From NCBI GenBank assembly GCA_037355855.1, contig CM074763.1, positions 5,394,001-5,458,000 on the forward strand: a DNA stretch of 64,000 nt, read 5' to 3'. The notes below the pieces were generated by a model, which saw only the letters and a list, made by a program, of their open reading frames with translations, was not told the DNA's origin and ran no database searches. Source of the stretch: Pseudo-nitzschia pungens. Lineage: Eukaryota > Bacillariophyta > Bacillariophyceae > Bacillariales > Bacillariaceae. Positions 19,769-30,716 of this stretch are shown here, one piece after another. A program made the translations under genes and the position numbers. Numbering within the stretch: the stretch's first letter is position 1; the number at the start of each line of letters is the position of its first letter.

Positions 19769-22700
19769 TTAGATTTCGACACTGGTTCTACTAGCCTCTT
19801 CAACGGCTGCGTTGTCCGCCGATGCCGACTGATTGGGAGCATCGCCAGCGCCGGCTGCAGCCATGAGCAGTGGAAACGATTCGGCCAACCGCCGGCGATT
19901 CGTCTCGTTCCGGATCAGGTCACGGGGGGGGACGTCCAGGATCGCCGATGCCATGACCAGGGTCGACAACTCGAGTTTCTCGATTGGATTGATGTTGTCC
20001 TGGATCACCGTTTCCATCACGCTCTTCTCGAATCGGTGCGTGGCGCAGAGCAGCACGTGGAGTTCCGAGAAGGCAATGTCGAGGGATCCGCTCCTCGACA
20101 GGGCATCCAGCAGATCAAAGGCCCTGTTCCTTTGGTCAATGATCGCGCCGGGGGTAAAGATGCCTTTTTTGACCTTGGCCAGGAGATTGGGCTGCCTGTA
20201 TCGGATCCAGCCTTCCGTGGCTGTCTTGATGGTCGTCGAACGAATGGAAGCGTCCTTGTCGTTGAGTTCGATGGCACGATCCAATACTTTTGGCATCGCG
20301 GTGAAATCCATCGTGCCGCTCTTCAAAGAGGAGATTCCGGCACCATTGTCTTGGTTTGTGGGATTCTCGTCCGAAACATCAGCGGTAGCTTCTGTTCCTG
20401 ACAGACTTTGTTCGGCTTCCGATTGAATTCCCGCGTCCTCCAGCATGTTGTTGGAACGTTCCGAGCCGGCACTTTTCGACATTGGCATGGCACGCGAAAC
20501 AAAACATCCTTCCACTGGAGGCGCAGAGGCTGGAGACGCAACAGCCATGCCGCAAGCAGCTTGAGATGGGGGACTGGCGGCACACATCAATCCGTAATGA
20601 ACTGGAGATGATTTCCGAAGCCTTCTAATCCTTTGTACCATCCGGACGTTTCGGATATTCCATCTCGAATGCCATATCGGCTTTGCTCGTTTCCTCTTCG
20701 AGTTGTTCCTTTTTCTGGTCGGCGATAACCGCCAGGACCGAATTCACGTGTTCCTTCACATTGGCGACCTGGTCCTTGACGGATTCGATCCCGTCGCTCC
20801 CTTCGTGGTGGCCCATTGCCATCCCTCCATCGTAGGATACCAGATCCGACGGAACCTGGTAATTCACAAAGAGCTCCGTCAGGTCTTCTGTCAGCTTCAT
20901 TTCCTTGGTCAGAGAATCTCTGGGCAAGCCCAGCAACTTTTCTAGCTGCGGTTTGATTTGAACAATGCAGACACCGAGGACCGACGATTCGAGCTGCATG
21001 GATCGGAATGCCTTGGCAAATCGCTGCTGCTCCGAGGAGAGCGAGCTAATCGCGTCCTTGAATTCGGTGGCCGTCGGAATTTCGTTGAGGAGCAGGGGTA
21101 TGTGGAGCTCGTCCTTGTTTCTAAGAATGATCGCGTCCTTGGGTTGCATCCGGTTGTCGCTCGCCATGGTTCCGACCAGCAACACAAAGGACGAAAATTG
21201 ACGTGCTCTCGCGTTCAATCTCACTGCCGGGGCGCCGTGAGACTCTCCGAACCCGTGGTTCAGCCATCCATGAAGGTAGGTTTTCCCCGTCAGCTCGATC
21301 GTCGTGGCAGCGTTCAACGGGACTTTTGTGGGAGGCACCATGGATGTTACTTCCCGGACGTGGGTCGAGATGGGTTCCATCACCGTCTTGCCGGAATCGC
21401 CATCCGCAGCAATCTCCTTCTCGAGGCTCAAAATCCCGTCCGGATAATGATTGGGTCGACGAATCGAGTAGCAAAACGGTTTCGGAGCGGGAGTCAAGAG
21501 TTTTTCGTTGTGGTAGGTCATGAATCGATCCAGATCCGAGCCGGTGACCTTTTTTCCGATGGCAGCAACAAGCTGCCGTTCCAAAAGAAACTCGAGGTAC
21601 TCAATGCTCTCGGCGTACTGAGTCGCGAGTTTTCTTGCATGCTTGCAGAGAACGGAAATCTTGGCTTCTGCCTGCGAAATGACGCTGTGGCTCGTCTCGG
21701 GGTCGGGGAATTGCTTCGCGATTTTGTTCTGCAAGTCGCGGAGCGTCCTTTTTTGCTCGTTGAGAAGCCGAGTCGTGTCGGACGCCGAAAGGAGGGGCGA
21801 TGGTGATGTCTTAGATTCCGCTTCGAGGACCGCATCTCCACCATCCGGGAGTGATACCACGTCCATGCTGTCGTCGGAGTCGTTCGGCGTCGTTTCTTCT
21901 TCTTCTTTGTTTTGTTTCCGTTCCATCAACGGGAGGATCGGAACAAAAACGTCGTCCGCCGAGAGCAAGTCGAGTTGAGACATGCACATCTTGAGATCTT
22001 CGTCGATCATGCCGTTCCCGGAACGAATGCATCGAGGATACTTGATGGTGAATTCGTGGTGGATCCCGGCGGTCCAGTTGACAAACGCATGAAAAAAGTC
22101 CAGGGCTCCCTCGATCTCGAGGTTTCGTCTCGGGGTCCGGGTGTTTTTGTTGTCGGGAGACGTATCGATGGCAAAGTGCGACTTGAGATCGTCCGTGTCG
22201 ATTTGTTGCAACAACCAATTTAGTGGCAATTCCGTGGGCCTCGTATTCCAGAGACTGAAATCGTCCTGTGAGAAAATCGGAGGCACAAAGATGCGCATGT
22301 CGCTCAGCCATTGGAACGAGGAGTCGGTGCGTTTTTGGAGCACCCTGCGATTCTCAACGTCCGTTCCGAAGTAGATGGAAATCTCCCAGTTTTTTTCGAT
22401 CTTGTAGTGTCGCCGATCGACGCGATCGACAATGGTTTCGATCGTTGTTTTGGTGCTTGAGCGATCCTCGGTTCCGAAATCTTTCAGCTCAGTCGTGTCT
22501 TCCTTGACTTGCTTGGAAGGCGCAACCGGGATGTCCACCGTCTCTTCCTTCACGAGCGTTCGCTTCTCGGTGCTCTCGAATCGCATCGTGGTCGCCTTGC
22601 CGGATTGGTTGCTGCGGTCGATCGTGCGGAGAACGTCCCTGGTCAAGCCGAGGCCATCCAAGACCTCGAGGGTGGAGATGATGGCGGTGTTCGTGAGAAG

Positions 22701-22856
22701 GTTTGCCAATTTGTACTTGTCCGTGTACTCGTGATCCACGTCTTCCGCCAAGCGGAGGTTCGGACTCCGATCGATGTCCAGCACGCGCTTTACCGACTCT
22801 TGGGCCTCTTCGACGGCCTTCTCGAACACGTAATGGTCAAACTTGTAATAGGTCAT
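19769..22856 (-). CDS. Large uncharacterised soluble protein, probably one gene in two exons
   Basis: Two adjoining frames overlap by 17 bases: 22856-20625 (743 aa) and 20641-19769. A 79-base intron from 20638 (gtacaa) to 20560 (tctcaag) joins them in phase, giving 1002 residues (exons 20639-22856 and 19769-20559); a 37-base alternative ending at 20602 also keeps phase. The N-terminal half has no recognised domain. About residues 370-440 are a charged coiled coil (LLNEQKRTLRDLQNKIAKQF...). Later blocks look strongly conserved in character: LLNEIPTATEFKDAISSLSS then FAKAFRSMQLESSVLGVCIV, and in the second part KAFDLL-like DLLDALSRSGSLDIAFSELHVLL then NPIEKLELSTLVMASAI. I associate these two blocks with each other in large protist proteins of unknown function, from memory only. 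No membrane segment or signal. Confidence 0.55.
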
Positions 22857-23554
22857 GGTCTCCTGATGCTGTAACTATTGGGTGATGTGTTTTCGTTTGG
22901 TTTGTGACCGAATCTAGATTTGTGAAGGTTGTGGAAACCGTGGGATTTATGTCCAGCAACCGTGGAGGGAAAGATCTGAGACATTGATTGTGATGGTCAA
23001 AGAACAAAATGGTAAGGTTACCAGTACATAGTACGATATACCGGTACTGGTACAGGTACAAGAAATAGTACGAGTAATCTCAACTGAACTTACTGCAGTG
23101 TGTTCGGTTCTTAGCTGCTGCTCCGTGACTTACTTTTCGCTTCGAAAGGGTTTCAAATTGGTCGTGTCCGTCACCTTCCGCGAAATTCGATACCTCCCAC
23201 GACTTAAATCTGCAACAGTCGAAACAGTCGAAAGATACTAGAAAGATAATATTTTACCGGTATGTATGCTATGTATGATGCTACTCGCTACTGCTAGGCC
23301 CAACAGGGTACGGTACATATCCTAGCATAGCACGAAGCAATACTATTGATCGTATGCTACGAGCCACACTTCACATGCTACTTGTATGAGCAATGTAAGT
23401 TACATAAATTAAGGTTAAGTTACCCGTACGGTACAAAAAAGGTTTACGTAACTTACTCGTTCATAAGTTTTTTCTCTGATCACATCGGAGACTCACTCCG
23501 ACGAAAGTCCACCATTCAACACCAAACCACACGCTAACAGACCCATCCACCACG
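22857..23554. other. Divergent promoter region
   Basis: Lies between the start of the large uncharacterised gene (minus) and the start of the DUF3054 gene (plus). GTAAGGTTAC-family copies near 23010, 23400-23420 and 23450. No defined promoter element. Confidence 0.45.
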
Positions 23555-24316
23555 ATGACAATCACGAAGAGACGAACTAGTCCGCACAAAACGACCGCAC
23601 ACCGGCTACTCGTTGCGGCTGCCCTTCCACTCGCATTCGCATTCGCATTCGCGTGCTTCGCCTGCCTCTTGCTACCGATCGGTGTCGTCGATGCCCTGAT
23701 TGTTCCATCGCCCCATCGTCATGGCTGCACAACCGCGATCATTCCACCGTTTGCGGGCCGAGCGTACGGCACTCGTAGCCACGGTCGCGCGGTGTCGGGC
23801 CTCGCCATGTCGAACGACAACGCCAACACCGACAGCAACAGCAACAGCAACGGCGACAACGAATCCCGTTTTTCGCTCGGGGAGATTTTGAACCCCCCGA
23901 CCGATGGCGTCCCGTCGTCTCCTCTGGATCGCCCGGTCCTGTCGGCAATCGATGCGGCTTCGCTTCTGGTCTTTGCCGGCATCGGCAAGGCCTCGCACTC
24001 GGCGGTCGACGGATCCATCGATCCCCTGGCCGTCCTCGCCACGGCGTTTCCCTTTTTGGTGTCGTGGTTTCTCGTGGCGCCGCTGGTGGGGTCCTACAAG
24101 CCCGGTGCCACCAAGGACGTGTCCTCTGCCGCCGTGCAGTCGGCCAGGGCGTGGATCATTGCCGTTCCGCTGGGCTGCGTCCTCCGCGGGGTGATCAAGG
24201 GCTACGTCCCGCCGCTTCCCTTTGTGATCGTGACCATGATCTCCACGCTCGTGATCCTGGGTGCGGGTCGGGTCGGGTACACGGTGCTGTCGGAGCTTTA
24301 CGTCGAAATGTTTTGA
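23555..24316 (+). CDS. DUF3054 family membrane protein, plastid-type presequence
   Basis: A 253-residue protein whose C-terminal half matches DUF3054: a leading Asp in AIDAASLLVFAGIGKASHSA, then FPFLVSWFLVAPLVGSY, WIIAVPLGCVLRGVIKGY and PPLPFVIVTMISTLVILGAGRVGYTVL, i.e. four hydrophobic segments. The family occurs in bacteria and plastids and has no assigned activity. The N-terminus has a strong hydrophobic signal (LLVAAALPLAFAFAFACFACLLL) ending VVDALIVPSP, then a basic transit-like stretch, which suggests import into the complex plastid. An Asn/Ser tract lies at about residues 88-100. The intact frame starts at the ATG in cacgATGaca. Single exon. Confidence 0.78.
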   Translation: MTITKRRTSPHKTTAHRLLVAAALPLAFAFAFACFACLLLPIGVVDALIVPSPHRHGCTTAIIPPFAGRAYGTRSHGRAVSGLAMSNDNANTDSNSNSNGDNESRFSLGEILNPPTDGVPSSPLDRPVLSAIDAASLLVFAGIGKASHSAVDGSIDPLAVLATAFPFLVSWFLVAPLVGSYKPGATKDVSSAAVQSARAWIIAVPLGCVLRGVIKGYVPPLPFVIVTMISTLVILGAGRVGYTVLSELYVEMF

Positions 24317-25172
24317 GACCTCGATCGGACGGGCATTGGTGGGAGAAACCGAGCGATTGATTTCCGGGATACCAACCAACCAGAATTCTTCGAACAAACA
24401 TCACAAAACCCCATTCGCTTGTGCCGAGGATTCAATGCATATTCGGGGAGGGAAGGCATGCTATAAAGTTGAGTTGTGAGGAGGTTAAAGTGTGGTTGTG
24501 TCGCGGTCGATTGGCGAATCGTTGCAATTCCTGGCGGGAAATAGTAATGTTTTGTTCGGACTCCGCAACTTGGGCTATTCTCGCAGAGCTTTGATCGCGT
24601 TCCGAATCAATCAGGTCTGTGCACACCATCCAAAGGAGTAACGACAATAATTGGAATCCATTATCAGTTGTAAACGTACAGGGCATACCAAACAACAAAT
24701 AATACTTCATTAGCATTTTGCGTCTACAAATATGTGAAGATACCCACCTCGTTGCTACCACTACGATGCTATGGTGCTACTACTTTGGAGGATGCTGGAT
24801 CCCTGACTAAACCTTAGAGTTTTACACTGGAGCAATTACCCTAGCTCCTAGTAGAATCCTAAAGGGTGCCACATCATTCGGCGAGCCGTGAACAAAACAC
24901 AACTGAACGACGCAAACAGAATGCATCAAAACAGTCTTGTTTCTGGAGTGCACTCGTGTTCTATAATAGTGAAAAAGGTATTAGGATGGTTCTACTTTGA
25001 TGTCAGTGTTAGGTCGTGCTGCGAGTAGAGTGTAAGCAGCACCCATTTTATTCATCCATCCATCCATCCATCCGACCATCCATCCATCCATTCATACCAT
25101 TAGCAGGCTCGTGCACAGTGTGTGCAACATTGCTGTTGAGGCGCAAATAATTGTAGTGCTACTAGGATGTCT
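24317..25172. other. Intergenic, convergent 3' ends
   Basis: No gene recognised. Includes the (atcc)n microsatellite at about 25051-25098. A minus frame at 24432-24761 contains TTDNG, which is not enough for an integrase. Confidence 0.5.
25051..25098. repeat. (ATCC)n microsatellite
   Basis: About eleven ATCC units with one ACC interruption. Confidence 0.85.
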
Positions 25173-25562
25173 CTAGATCTTTGGGCAGCTGCAAAAGGGG
25201 TAGTCTCCGCAGCACCCGGAAGCCTTCGGGGCGTCGCTCGAGACGGTCTCGGCCCGGAGCGACGTGGGCACGTCGATCTTGGGGCAGCCGCAAAAGGGAT
25301 AGTCGGCGCAGCACGCACCACCGGACGCCCGTGGCGGCATTCGTCGAGCCGCGGCGTTCGGAACGCGTCCCCCACGGTACAGATTCTTGTGGTGGTTGTT
25401 GTTGTTGTTGCGACCATCGATGCTGGTCGCGTCGAAGACAAACTGGATGGGGGTCAAGTTATTCGCGACGACGCCACCGGAGGCCTTGCTGTCGGTTACC
25501 GTCAGGGCCAAGGAAGATGAGAGGAGACTCAGAGCGAGGAAGAGGAAGCGGAGGAAGAACAT
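25173..25562 (-). CDS. Small secreted Cys-rich protein with two CC-PFC-CPK repeats
   Basis: The ATG at 25562 gives 129 residues; upstream codons in frame lack a better start. Residues 1-20 (MFFLRFLFLALSLLSSSLAL) are a clear signal peptide. The C-terminal half has two repeats of the form C-C-x-D-Y-P-F-C-x-C-P-K-I: GACCADYPFCGCPKI and GCCGDYPFCSCPKI, the second ending the protein. Four Cys per repeat suggest two disulfides or metal binding. A run of five Asn followed by two His lies at about residues 52-58. I do not recognise a family. The frame on the opposite strand is also open but has no signal or motif. Confidence 0.6.
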   Translation of the reverse strand: MFFLRFLFLALSLLSSSLALTVTDSKASGGVVANNLTPIQFVFDATSIDGRNNNNNHHKNLYRGGRVPNAAARRMPPRASGGACCADYPFCGCPKIDVPTSLRAETVSSDAPKASGCCGDYPFCSCPKI

Positions 25563-27454
25563 GATTGGAAAACGGACTGAGATAGTTTGTCGAATGGTAG
25601 ACAAATTGTGATTTATGACTTGGTGCGAGAAACTCCAACCCAAACGATCACGAACTAGACAACTGCAGAAAAACAATGGTCTCCGCTAATGGCCTATGAA
25701 AAATGCTTTGCGAACGAGAAGAGTGAGGCGTTGAGAAATGCGCTCAGCGCCAAGTTTTCAGAAGAAGAAGAAAAAAACATGACGCCAAGCAAGTCTACAG
25801 AACAACACGTAGTTTGGTTCTAAAAACAAGAAAAGAGGCTCATGCTTCGAAAAAACCCAAAAAGAGTCCCGGTTACATACCGGTACCGTAAATAATAAGA
25901 ATAGACTTACTACTAGTACCAGTACGCATCGGTACAGTAGACGCTTGCAAGAAGTCTCAGTGAGTCGCTAAGACTTACTCGTCTGACTACTCGTACTTGT
26001 ACCGGTACTAGCTAGGAGTAAGTTAAGATTACTCATCTTGTACCGGTACGTCCCGGGTTTTCAAATAATAGAAAATAGGCTCTCGGAATTCCCAACAAAA
26101 ATTACCTTCGCAGTAAGAAATAATGCAGGAATAGGCCTACCGTACCGGTAACTTACTCTCTCAATAGCCTCCTCTATCGTCTACTAGTTGCGGCGGAAAA
26201 ACCTACTGCGACGCAGCACCGTACATTTAGTCCACCCTTTTTTATTAGTACTGTACCGTAACCTTAGTTAAAGATTGATCAGTCAAAGTTTACTCGAATT
26301 CGGAAAGCGATGATTTTGATTGAGTGAGTCGAGTGATGGTCTTTCTGAGAAAAAAAAGAGAAAACGACTTGAACTTATTGTTGAATTAAAGTAAGGTTAC
26401 TGGTACTGGTGGTAGTCAGTTTAATATTAAAAGTACGAGTAAAAACGGTGGGTCGTCAAATCGGCGCACCATATGCGTCGATGGTGCCTAAAATTCATTT
26501 GTTCAGTCTTGATTACTATTTGCAACAACAAGAGCGCCTCTGAAGTCTATTTCAATTTTTTTTAAAAGAACATTTGCCGTATGGATATTGATACCGTTGG
26601 AGAAGAGCAAGTCCTTTCGAACAAGCTATTGAATGTTGCTATTGGATGCGTAAGATTTACTTTAGAATTATTAGTAGGATTGCTAAAAAATACAGTAATT
26701 CCCGAAAACATATTTGTAATATAATAACGGTCGACACACATATAATTATTATGCACTGTTTGTTTATGACAAAAAATATGTGGTTTAGGATACATGTTTT
26801 CGGGAATAAAATCACTGAATTACTTGTCTGTAACAAAACTAATTCAGTACTATTCATCGCAACCGGGGGTAGACGGGAAGACGATCCCGGCAGACGTGAC
26901 CTCTGGGACTCGAAACATAATCGTCAGCGACATTCTGCTTCTTTTTTGATTGATGATTGGGATGGATGAATCATCTAGAAAGTTGTACCTGTACCTGTAC
27001 CGGTACGTACGAAGCAAGGTTACGGTCGTAGTTTTTGAAGTTCCAACACGACAAAAACCGAGGAAAAAGAAAACATCCCGAGAAATTCAACGACGACATC
27101 ACCGTTTTCGACAGCGGATGGGCTGTGAATGTGCACCGCGGCAGTTCTTGCCGTAATTACGGTACCGTACGGTACGTATCCGCGATGAGAGAGTTTCGAG
27201 TTTTCGCGTTGAATTGAATTATCATCATTATTACAGTACGAGTAGGTACAGTACCGTACGAGACCCTGTACTTGTACGAAATCACACAAGTTTTTCGTTT
27301 CGCGTAGATTTTCGCGGCGGGACAAAAAAACGGATTCCGACAACACAGGGGTGCATGCATGCGAGTCGACCAGAAAAAGACTGGATCCAATAACAACAAC
27401 AACAACAACAACGACAACAACGGCAACTCATGATCGAACAATCACTGTGTTGCT
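25563..27454. other. Long intergenic stretch, no gene recognised
   Basis: Motif-rich and AT-rich. GTAC and GTAAG copies near 25880, 25910, 25990-26050, 26150, 26390-26410, 27010, 27165 and 27240. A 14-base inverted pair is listed at 26697-26808. Just upstream of the patatin start there is an (aac)n run near 27390-27425. Confidence 0.5.
26697..26808. repeat. Inverted pair of a dispersed 14-mer
   Basis: attcccgaaaacat (about 26698) and its exact reverse complement atgttttcgggaat (about 26794) bracket about 82 bases. The same 14-mer occurs again near 39302 with a close relative 50 bases on. It may be the end of a small dispersed element. Confidence 0.4.
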
Positions 27455-29404
27455 ATGAGGAACTCGAGACCGACAACACTTGCGTTCCGCAACCCTTTCG
27501 TCGGAACGCTGACACGTCCGATCCGGATCTGGGCAATGCTACTGCTCTTCCTGTCTTCCTCTCCTGTCACAAGAATCGCAACTACTTGTACAGGGTTTAT
27601 CGTCTCGCCATCGCTGTCCGTTCGAAATGCAAACGCGGTATCCGCCTTGTCAACACCAATACCAACGTCAACGACGAAAACATCATCGTCCTCGTCTTCC
27701 CCCAATACCAAAACCAAAAGAAGTACGACGGAAGGGACGACGAAAAAGAAGACGAAAAGAACAGCAGCAGCAGCAACAACAACCGCACTCGAATCCACCA
27801 ACGTCGTTTCCCGTGAAATAAACACCTCGGCGGACCTGGAATCCTCGTGGGACGATTCCACCAACGAGGCTGCCGGGTTGTCGGTGCGGGGAGACACGCA
27901 GATCATTGGATCCCCCGATCATCCGGAGATCGTTCACCCGGTGGTAACCGCCCTGCACGATCGAAAACGGAGGCGGCAGCAACAGCAGCAGCAGCAAGAA
28001 CAAGAGTCAGACGAGAGTACGGAACAACAACAACAACAGCAACAACAACAATCCAAGATCGCTCTGGTCATCGAGGGGGGCGGAATGCGGGGCTGCGTGA
28101 CGGCCGGGATGGTCTGCGCGATCGATTACCTCGGCCTGCGGGAGTGCGTCGATGTGGTCTACGGATCCAGCGCCGGATCCATCATCGGGGCCTACTTTGT
28201 GACGGGCCAGCTGCCCTGGTTCGGCCCGGAGGTCTACTACGACCAGCTGACGACGGCCGGGAGGTCCTTCATCGACACGAGTCGCCTGATGCGGGCGCTG
28301 GGCCTCGGCATTCTCAACCCCAAGCTCCTCCGGGACGTCATCACGAGGCGGAATTCGGGGAAACCCGTGCTGGACCTCGATTTCCTGCTGAAGGAAACAA
28401 TGCAGAGGACCAAGCCCCTGGACTGGGAGACCTTTGCGGACAAGCAGACGGGCGGACAGCCGCTCAAGATCGTGGCCTCCGGACTCCGGTCCGAGGGGCC
28501 CCTGGTGATGGAGTACGGGTCGGACCACCACTTTCACTCGCTGGCCGAACTTGCCAAGTGCATGCACGCGTCGGCCTTGCTGCCGGGGATCGCCGGCCCC
28601 GTGGTGAACCTCCTGGTCAACGAACAAGCGAGGGGCGAAAAACCCAGGTTTGTGATCCGCAACCGATTGAAAGACGACGACTACGAGCCGCTAGCGGACG
28701 CCCTGGTGTACGCTCCCATTCCCTACGAGGCGGCGGTGGTCGACGGGGCGACCCACACGGTGGTCTTGCGGTCCAAACCGGACGGCGGGGACGTGATTGG
28801 CAAGGGGGGGAGCGTCGGCGAGAAACTGGTCTGGTCCCGCTTCTTTCTGCGCAAGAACAAGCTCCCGAACATCTACAGGAGGCTGCGGAACCAGATCCAC
28901 AAGAAGCTGTACGCAAAAAACGTTCTGGAGCTCAACGAGGCGGCCCGGGGAGCGACCGGAACCGGAAAGCTGCCGCCGACGCTGACGGTGGCCATTTCGG
29001 GAGAAATCGACGAGATTGCCCGTCTGGAGGTGGGACGGGAGGCCATCTTCGAGGGGGTCCGGAACGGATTCGCCCGGGCCTACGATGCGCTGGTGGAGGA
29101 TCCCGCCCTGCGCGGCAGGGGCCACGAGGTGGCCAAGCTCTACTTTCCCGATGAGATTCTGGACTATTCGCCGCCCGAGATGCTGGCGCTGCAAAACGAG
29201 CGACGGCAACGCGGAACATCGGCCTTTGAGACGTACCTCGAAACGACCGGGATCTGGCCAGAGGCGTGGGAGGGATTGACCGAACCGCCGCTGGGGCATT
29301 CGTCGGACCGAGTGCGCGTGACACCGAAGGCGACGACGACGACGACGACGACGACGAGTACCGAACCGAAGACCGTGACCGTGACCACGAACGGGGTTCC
29401 GTGA
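27455..29404 (+). CDS. Patatin-like phospholipase
   Basis: Patatin-like acyl hydrolases use a Ser-Asp dyad to cleave acyl chains from membrane lipids. The 649-residue frame opens with a hydrophobic segment (IWAMLLLFLSSS) and a long Ser/Thr/Lys-rich lead, so the N-terminal 200 residues are presequence and low complexity, including two poly-Gln runs just before the domain. The oxyanion loop GGGMRG is at about residues 207-212, and the nucleophile elbow GSSAGS places Ser239 as the nucleophile. The second dyad position aligns with Asp415, but the usual D-G-G is D-A-L here (LADALVYAPIPYEAA followed by DGATHTVVL). The C-terminal 220 residues are helical and charged and end in a Thr tract from an (acg)n run. 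Single exon. Confidence 0.82.
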   Translation: MRNSRPTTLAFRNPFVGTLTRPIRIWAMLLLFLSSSPVTRIATTCTGFIVSPSLSVRNANAVSALSTPIPTSTTKTSSSSSSPNTKTKRSTTEGTTKKKTKRTAAAATTTALESTNVVSREINTSADLESSWDDSTNEAAGLSVRGDTQIIGSPDHPEIVHPVVTALHDRKRRRQQQQQQQEQESDESTEQQQQQQQQQSKIALVIEGGGMRGCVTAGMVCAIDYLGLRECVDVVYGSSAGSIIGAYFVTGQLPWFGPEVYYDQLTTAGRSFIDTSRLMRALGLGILNPKLLRDVITRRNSGKPVLDLDFLLKETMQRTKPLDWETFADKQTGGQPLKIVASGLRSEGPLVMEYGSDHHFHSLAELAKCMHASALLPGIAGPVVNLLVNEQARGEKPRFVIRNRLKDDDYEPLADALVYAPIPYEAAVVDGATHTVVLRSKPDGGDVIGKGGSVGEKLVWSRFFLRKNKLPNIYRRLRNQIHKKLYAKNVLELNEAARGATGTGKLPPTLTVAISGEIDEIARLEVGREAIFEGVRNGFARAYDALVEDPALRGRGHEVAKLYFPDEILDYSPPEMLALQNERRQRGTSAFETYLETTGIWPEAWEGLTEPPLGHSSDRVRVTPKATTTTTTTTSTEPKTVTVTTNGVP

Positions 29405-30716
29405 GGTGTCGCAGCCGTTGCCGGTACCGTACGCAACGGCACCGCGGGAACTCGCGTCGCGGTCCCCAACGCAACGCAACGCAACGCAAAACGCGCGGAC
29501 CGCAAGAGATGCGGTCGCGTGAGACGAGCTCACGGCTCAAACCGAACCGAACCGAACCGGGTCGACCGCAATCGGAGTAAAGGACCGCCCGGATGTCACG
29601 AGTTTTCTTCTCTAGTCTCTACCTACGTTTTTGGATTCTACCATTATCGTTACGAAGTATTTTTATTTTTGTATTCTTCATCCGTATCGTAACCTTACTT
29701 ACATACTACTAAAAGTACTCGTACACGTACTGCAGTCAGCACGTTCGGTGAATTCCAGAAACCAGCACTTGGTGACTGCAACGCACAACGACAGAGGTTC
29801 ATTCCCGAACGCGTCTGCTTCCCCTGCTGACTCGACGATCGATCGATCGATTGATTGATTGATTCCTTCATTTCCTTTTCTTTTCTTTCCTTTTCAAACA
29901 TCGATGGCGCGTGCCGCCATCCATCGTTCCTCTTGTGGATCGCTTCCGGCTCGGAGTTTGTGTTCCCAGCGACAATCCGCGGTCCGCAATCCATCCCGCT
30001 CCTCCATTTTTTTTTCTCTCACGGCAGGCGCACATTTTCTCACATTCCGACACCGCGCACTCGCACAAGATGCATTCATTTTTACCCGATGTACAGATGG
30101 ATGGATGGATGCATGGATCGCGGCCCTGCACGCGGTGGTCGATTGCTACTAACTAGTTGTAGCGATGAGGAGTTTGTAGCTACTGCTGCTGCTGCTGCTG
30201 CTGCTGTGGTTGCTGCATTTCCTGGTGGTGCAAGACATCCGCGATCGTAGTGGCCGGGTGGGACTGGGTTTCCTGGGGCGTGAGTTGTGGAGCGCCCATG
30301 ACGTCGGAGGCTGCCAAGCGCTTGCTGGCTTGTCCGTGGCTGCGATGCAATGGAATGCAATGCAATGACATGAAATGACATGACATGACATGAAATCGAA
30401 TAAAGTTATCGCACGGTTAGTCAAGGAAACACGTGCACGTGCACCCGGGCAACAGCGCAAATCCCAAAAAGAACCGATCCTTCTCACGGAGGAGGAAAAA
30501 CCAGACCAGACACACGAGTTCGGAGAGACGACCGTTCGCACGCCACGAATCATCAATCGAGTCTCGTCCATTCCGAAAAAAGCGCGATGCACCGCACGTC
30601 CAAACGAGTCCGAACTACAAAGAAATACAATGAAATACACACACGCATACACACATACACACACGCATACACACACACACACACACACGCGCACAGCGCA
30701 TACTGTATCGCACTCA
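29405..30716. other. Intergenic with several microsatellites
   Basis: Between convergent 3' ends. Holds a gatc/gatt run near 29836-29862, (ctg)n at 30183-30206, a tgaca/tgcaa run near 30350-30395 and (ca)n runs at about 30630-30690. Frames here are short or repeat-derived; no gene recognised. Confidence 0.5.
30183..30206. repeat. (CTG)n microsatellite
   Basis: Eight CTG units, non-coding as far as seen. Confidence 0.8.

Noticed and set aside
24432..24761. Minus frame with TTDNG, resembling an integrase fragment
   Set aside because: Only five residues match, with no DDE context or zinc-binding region.
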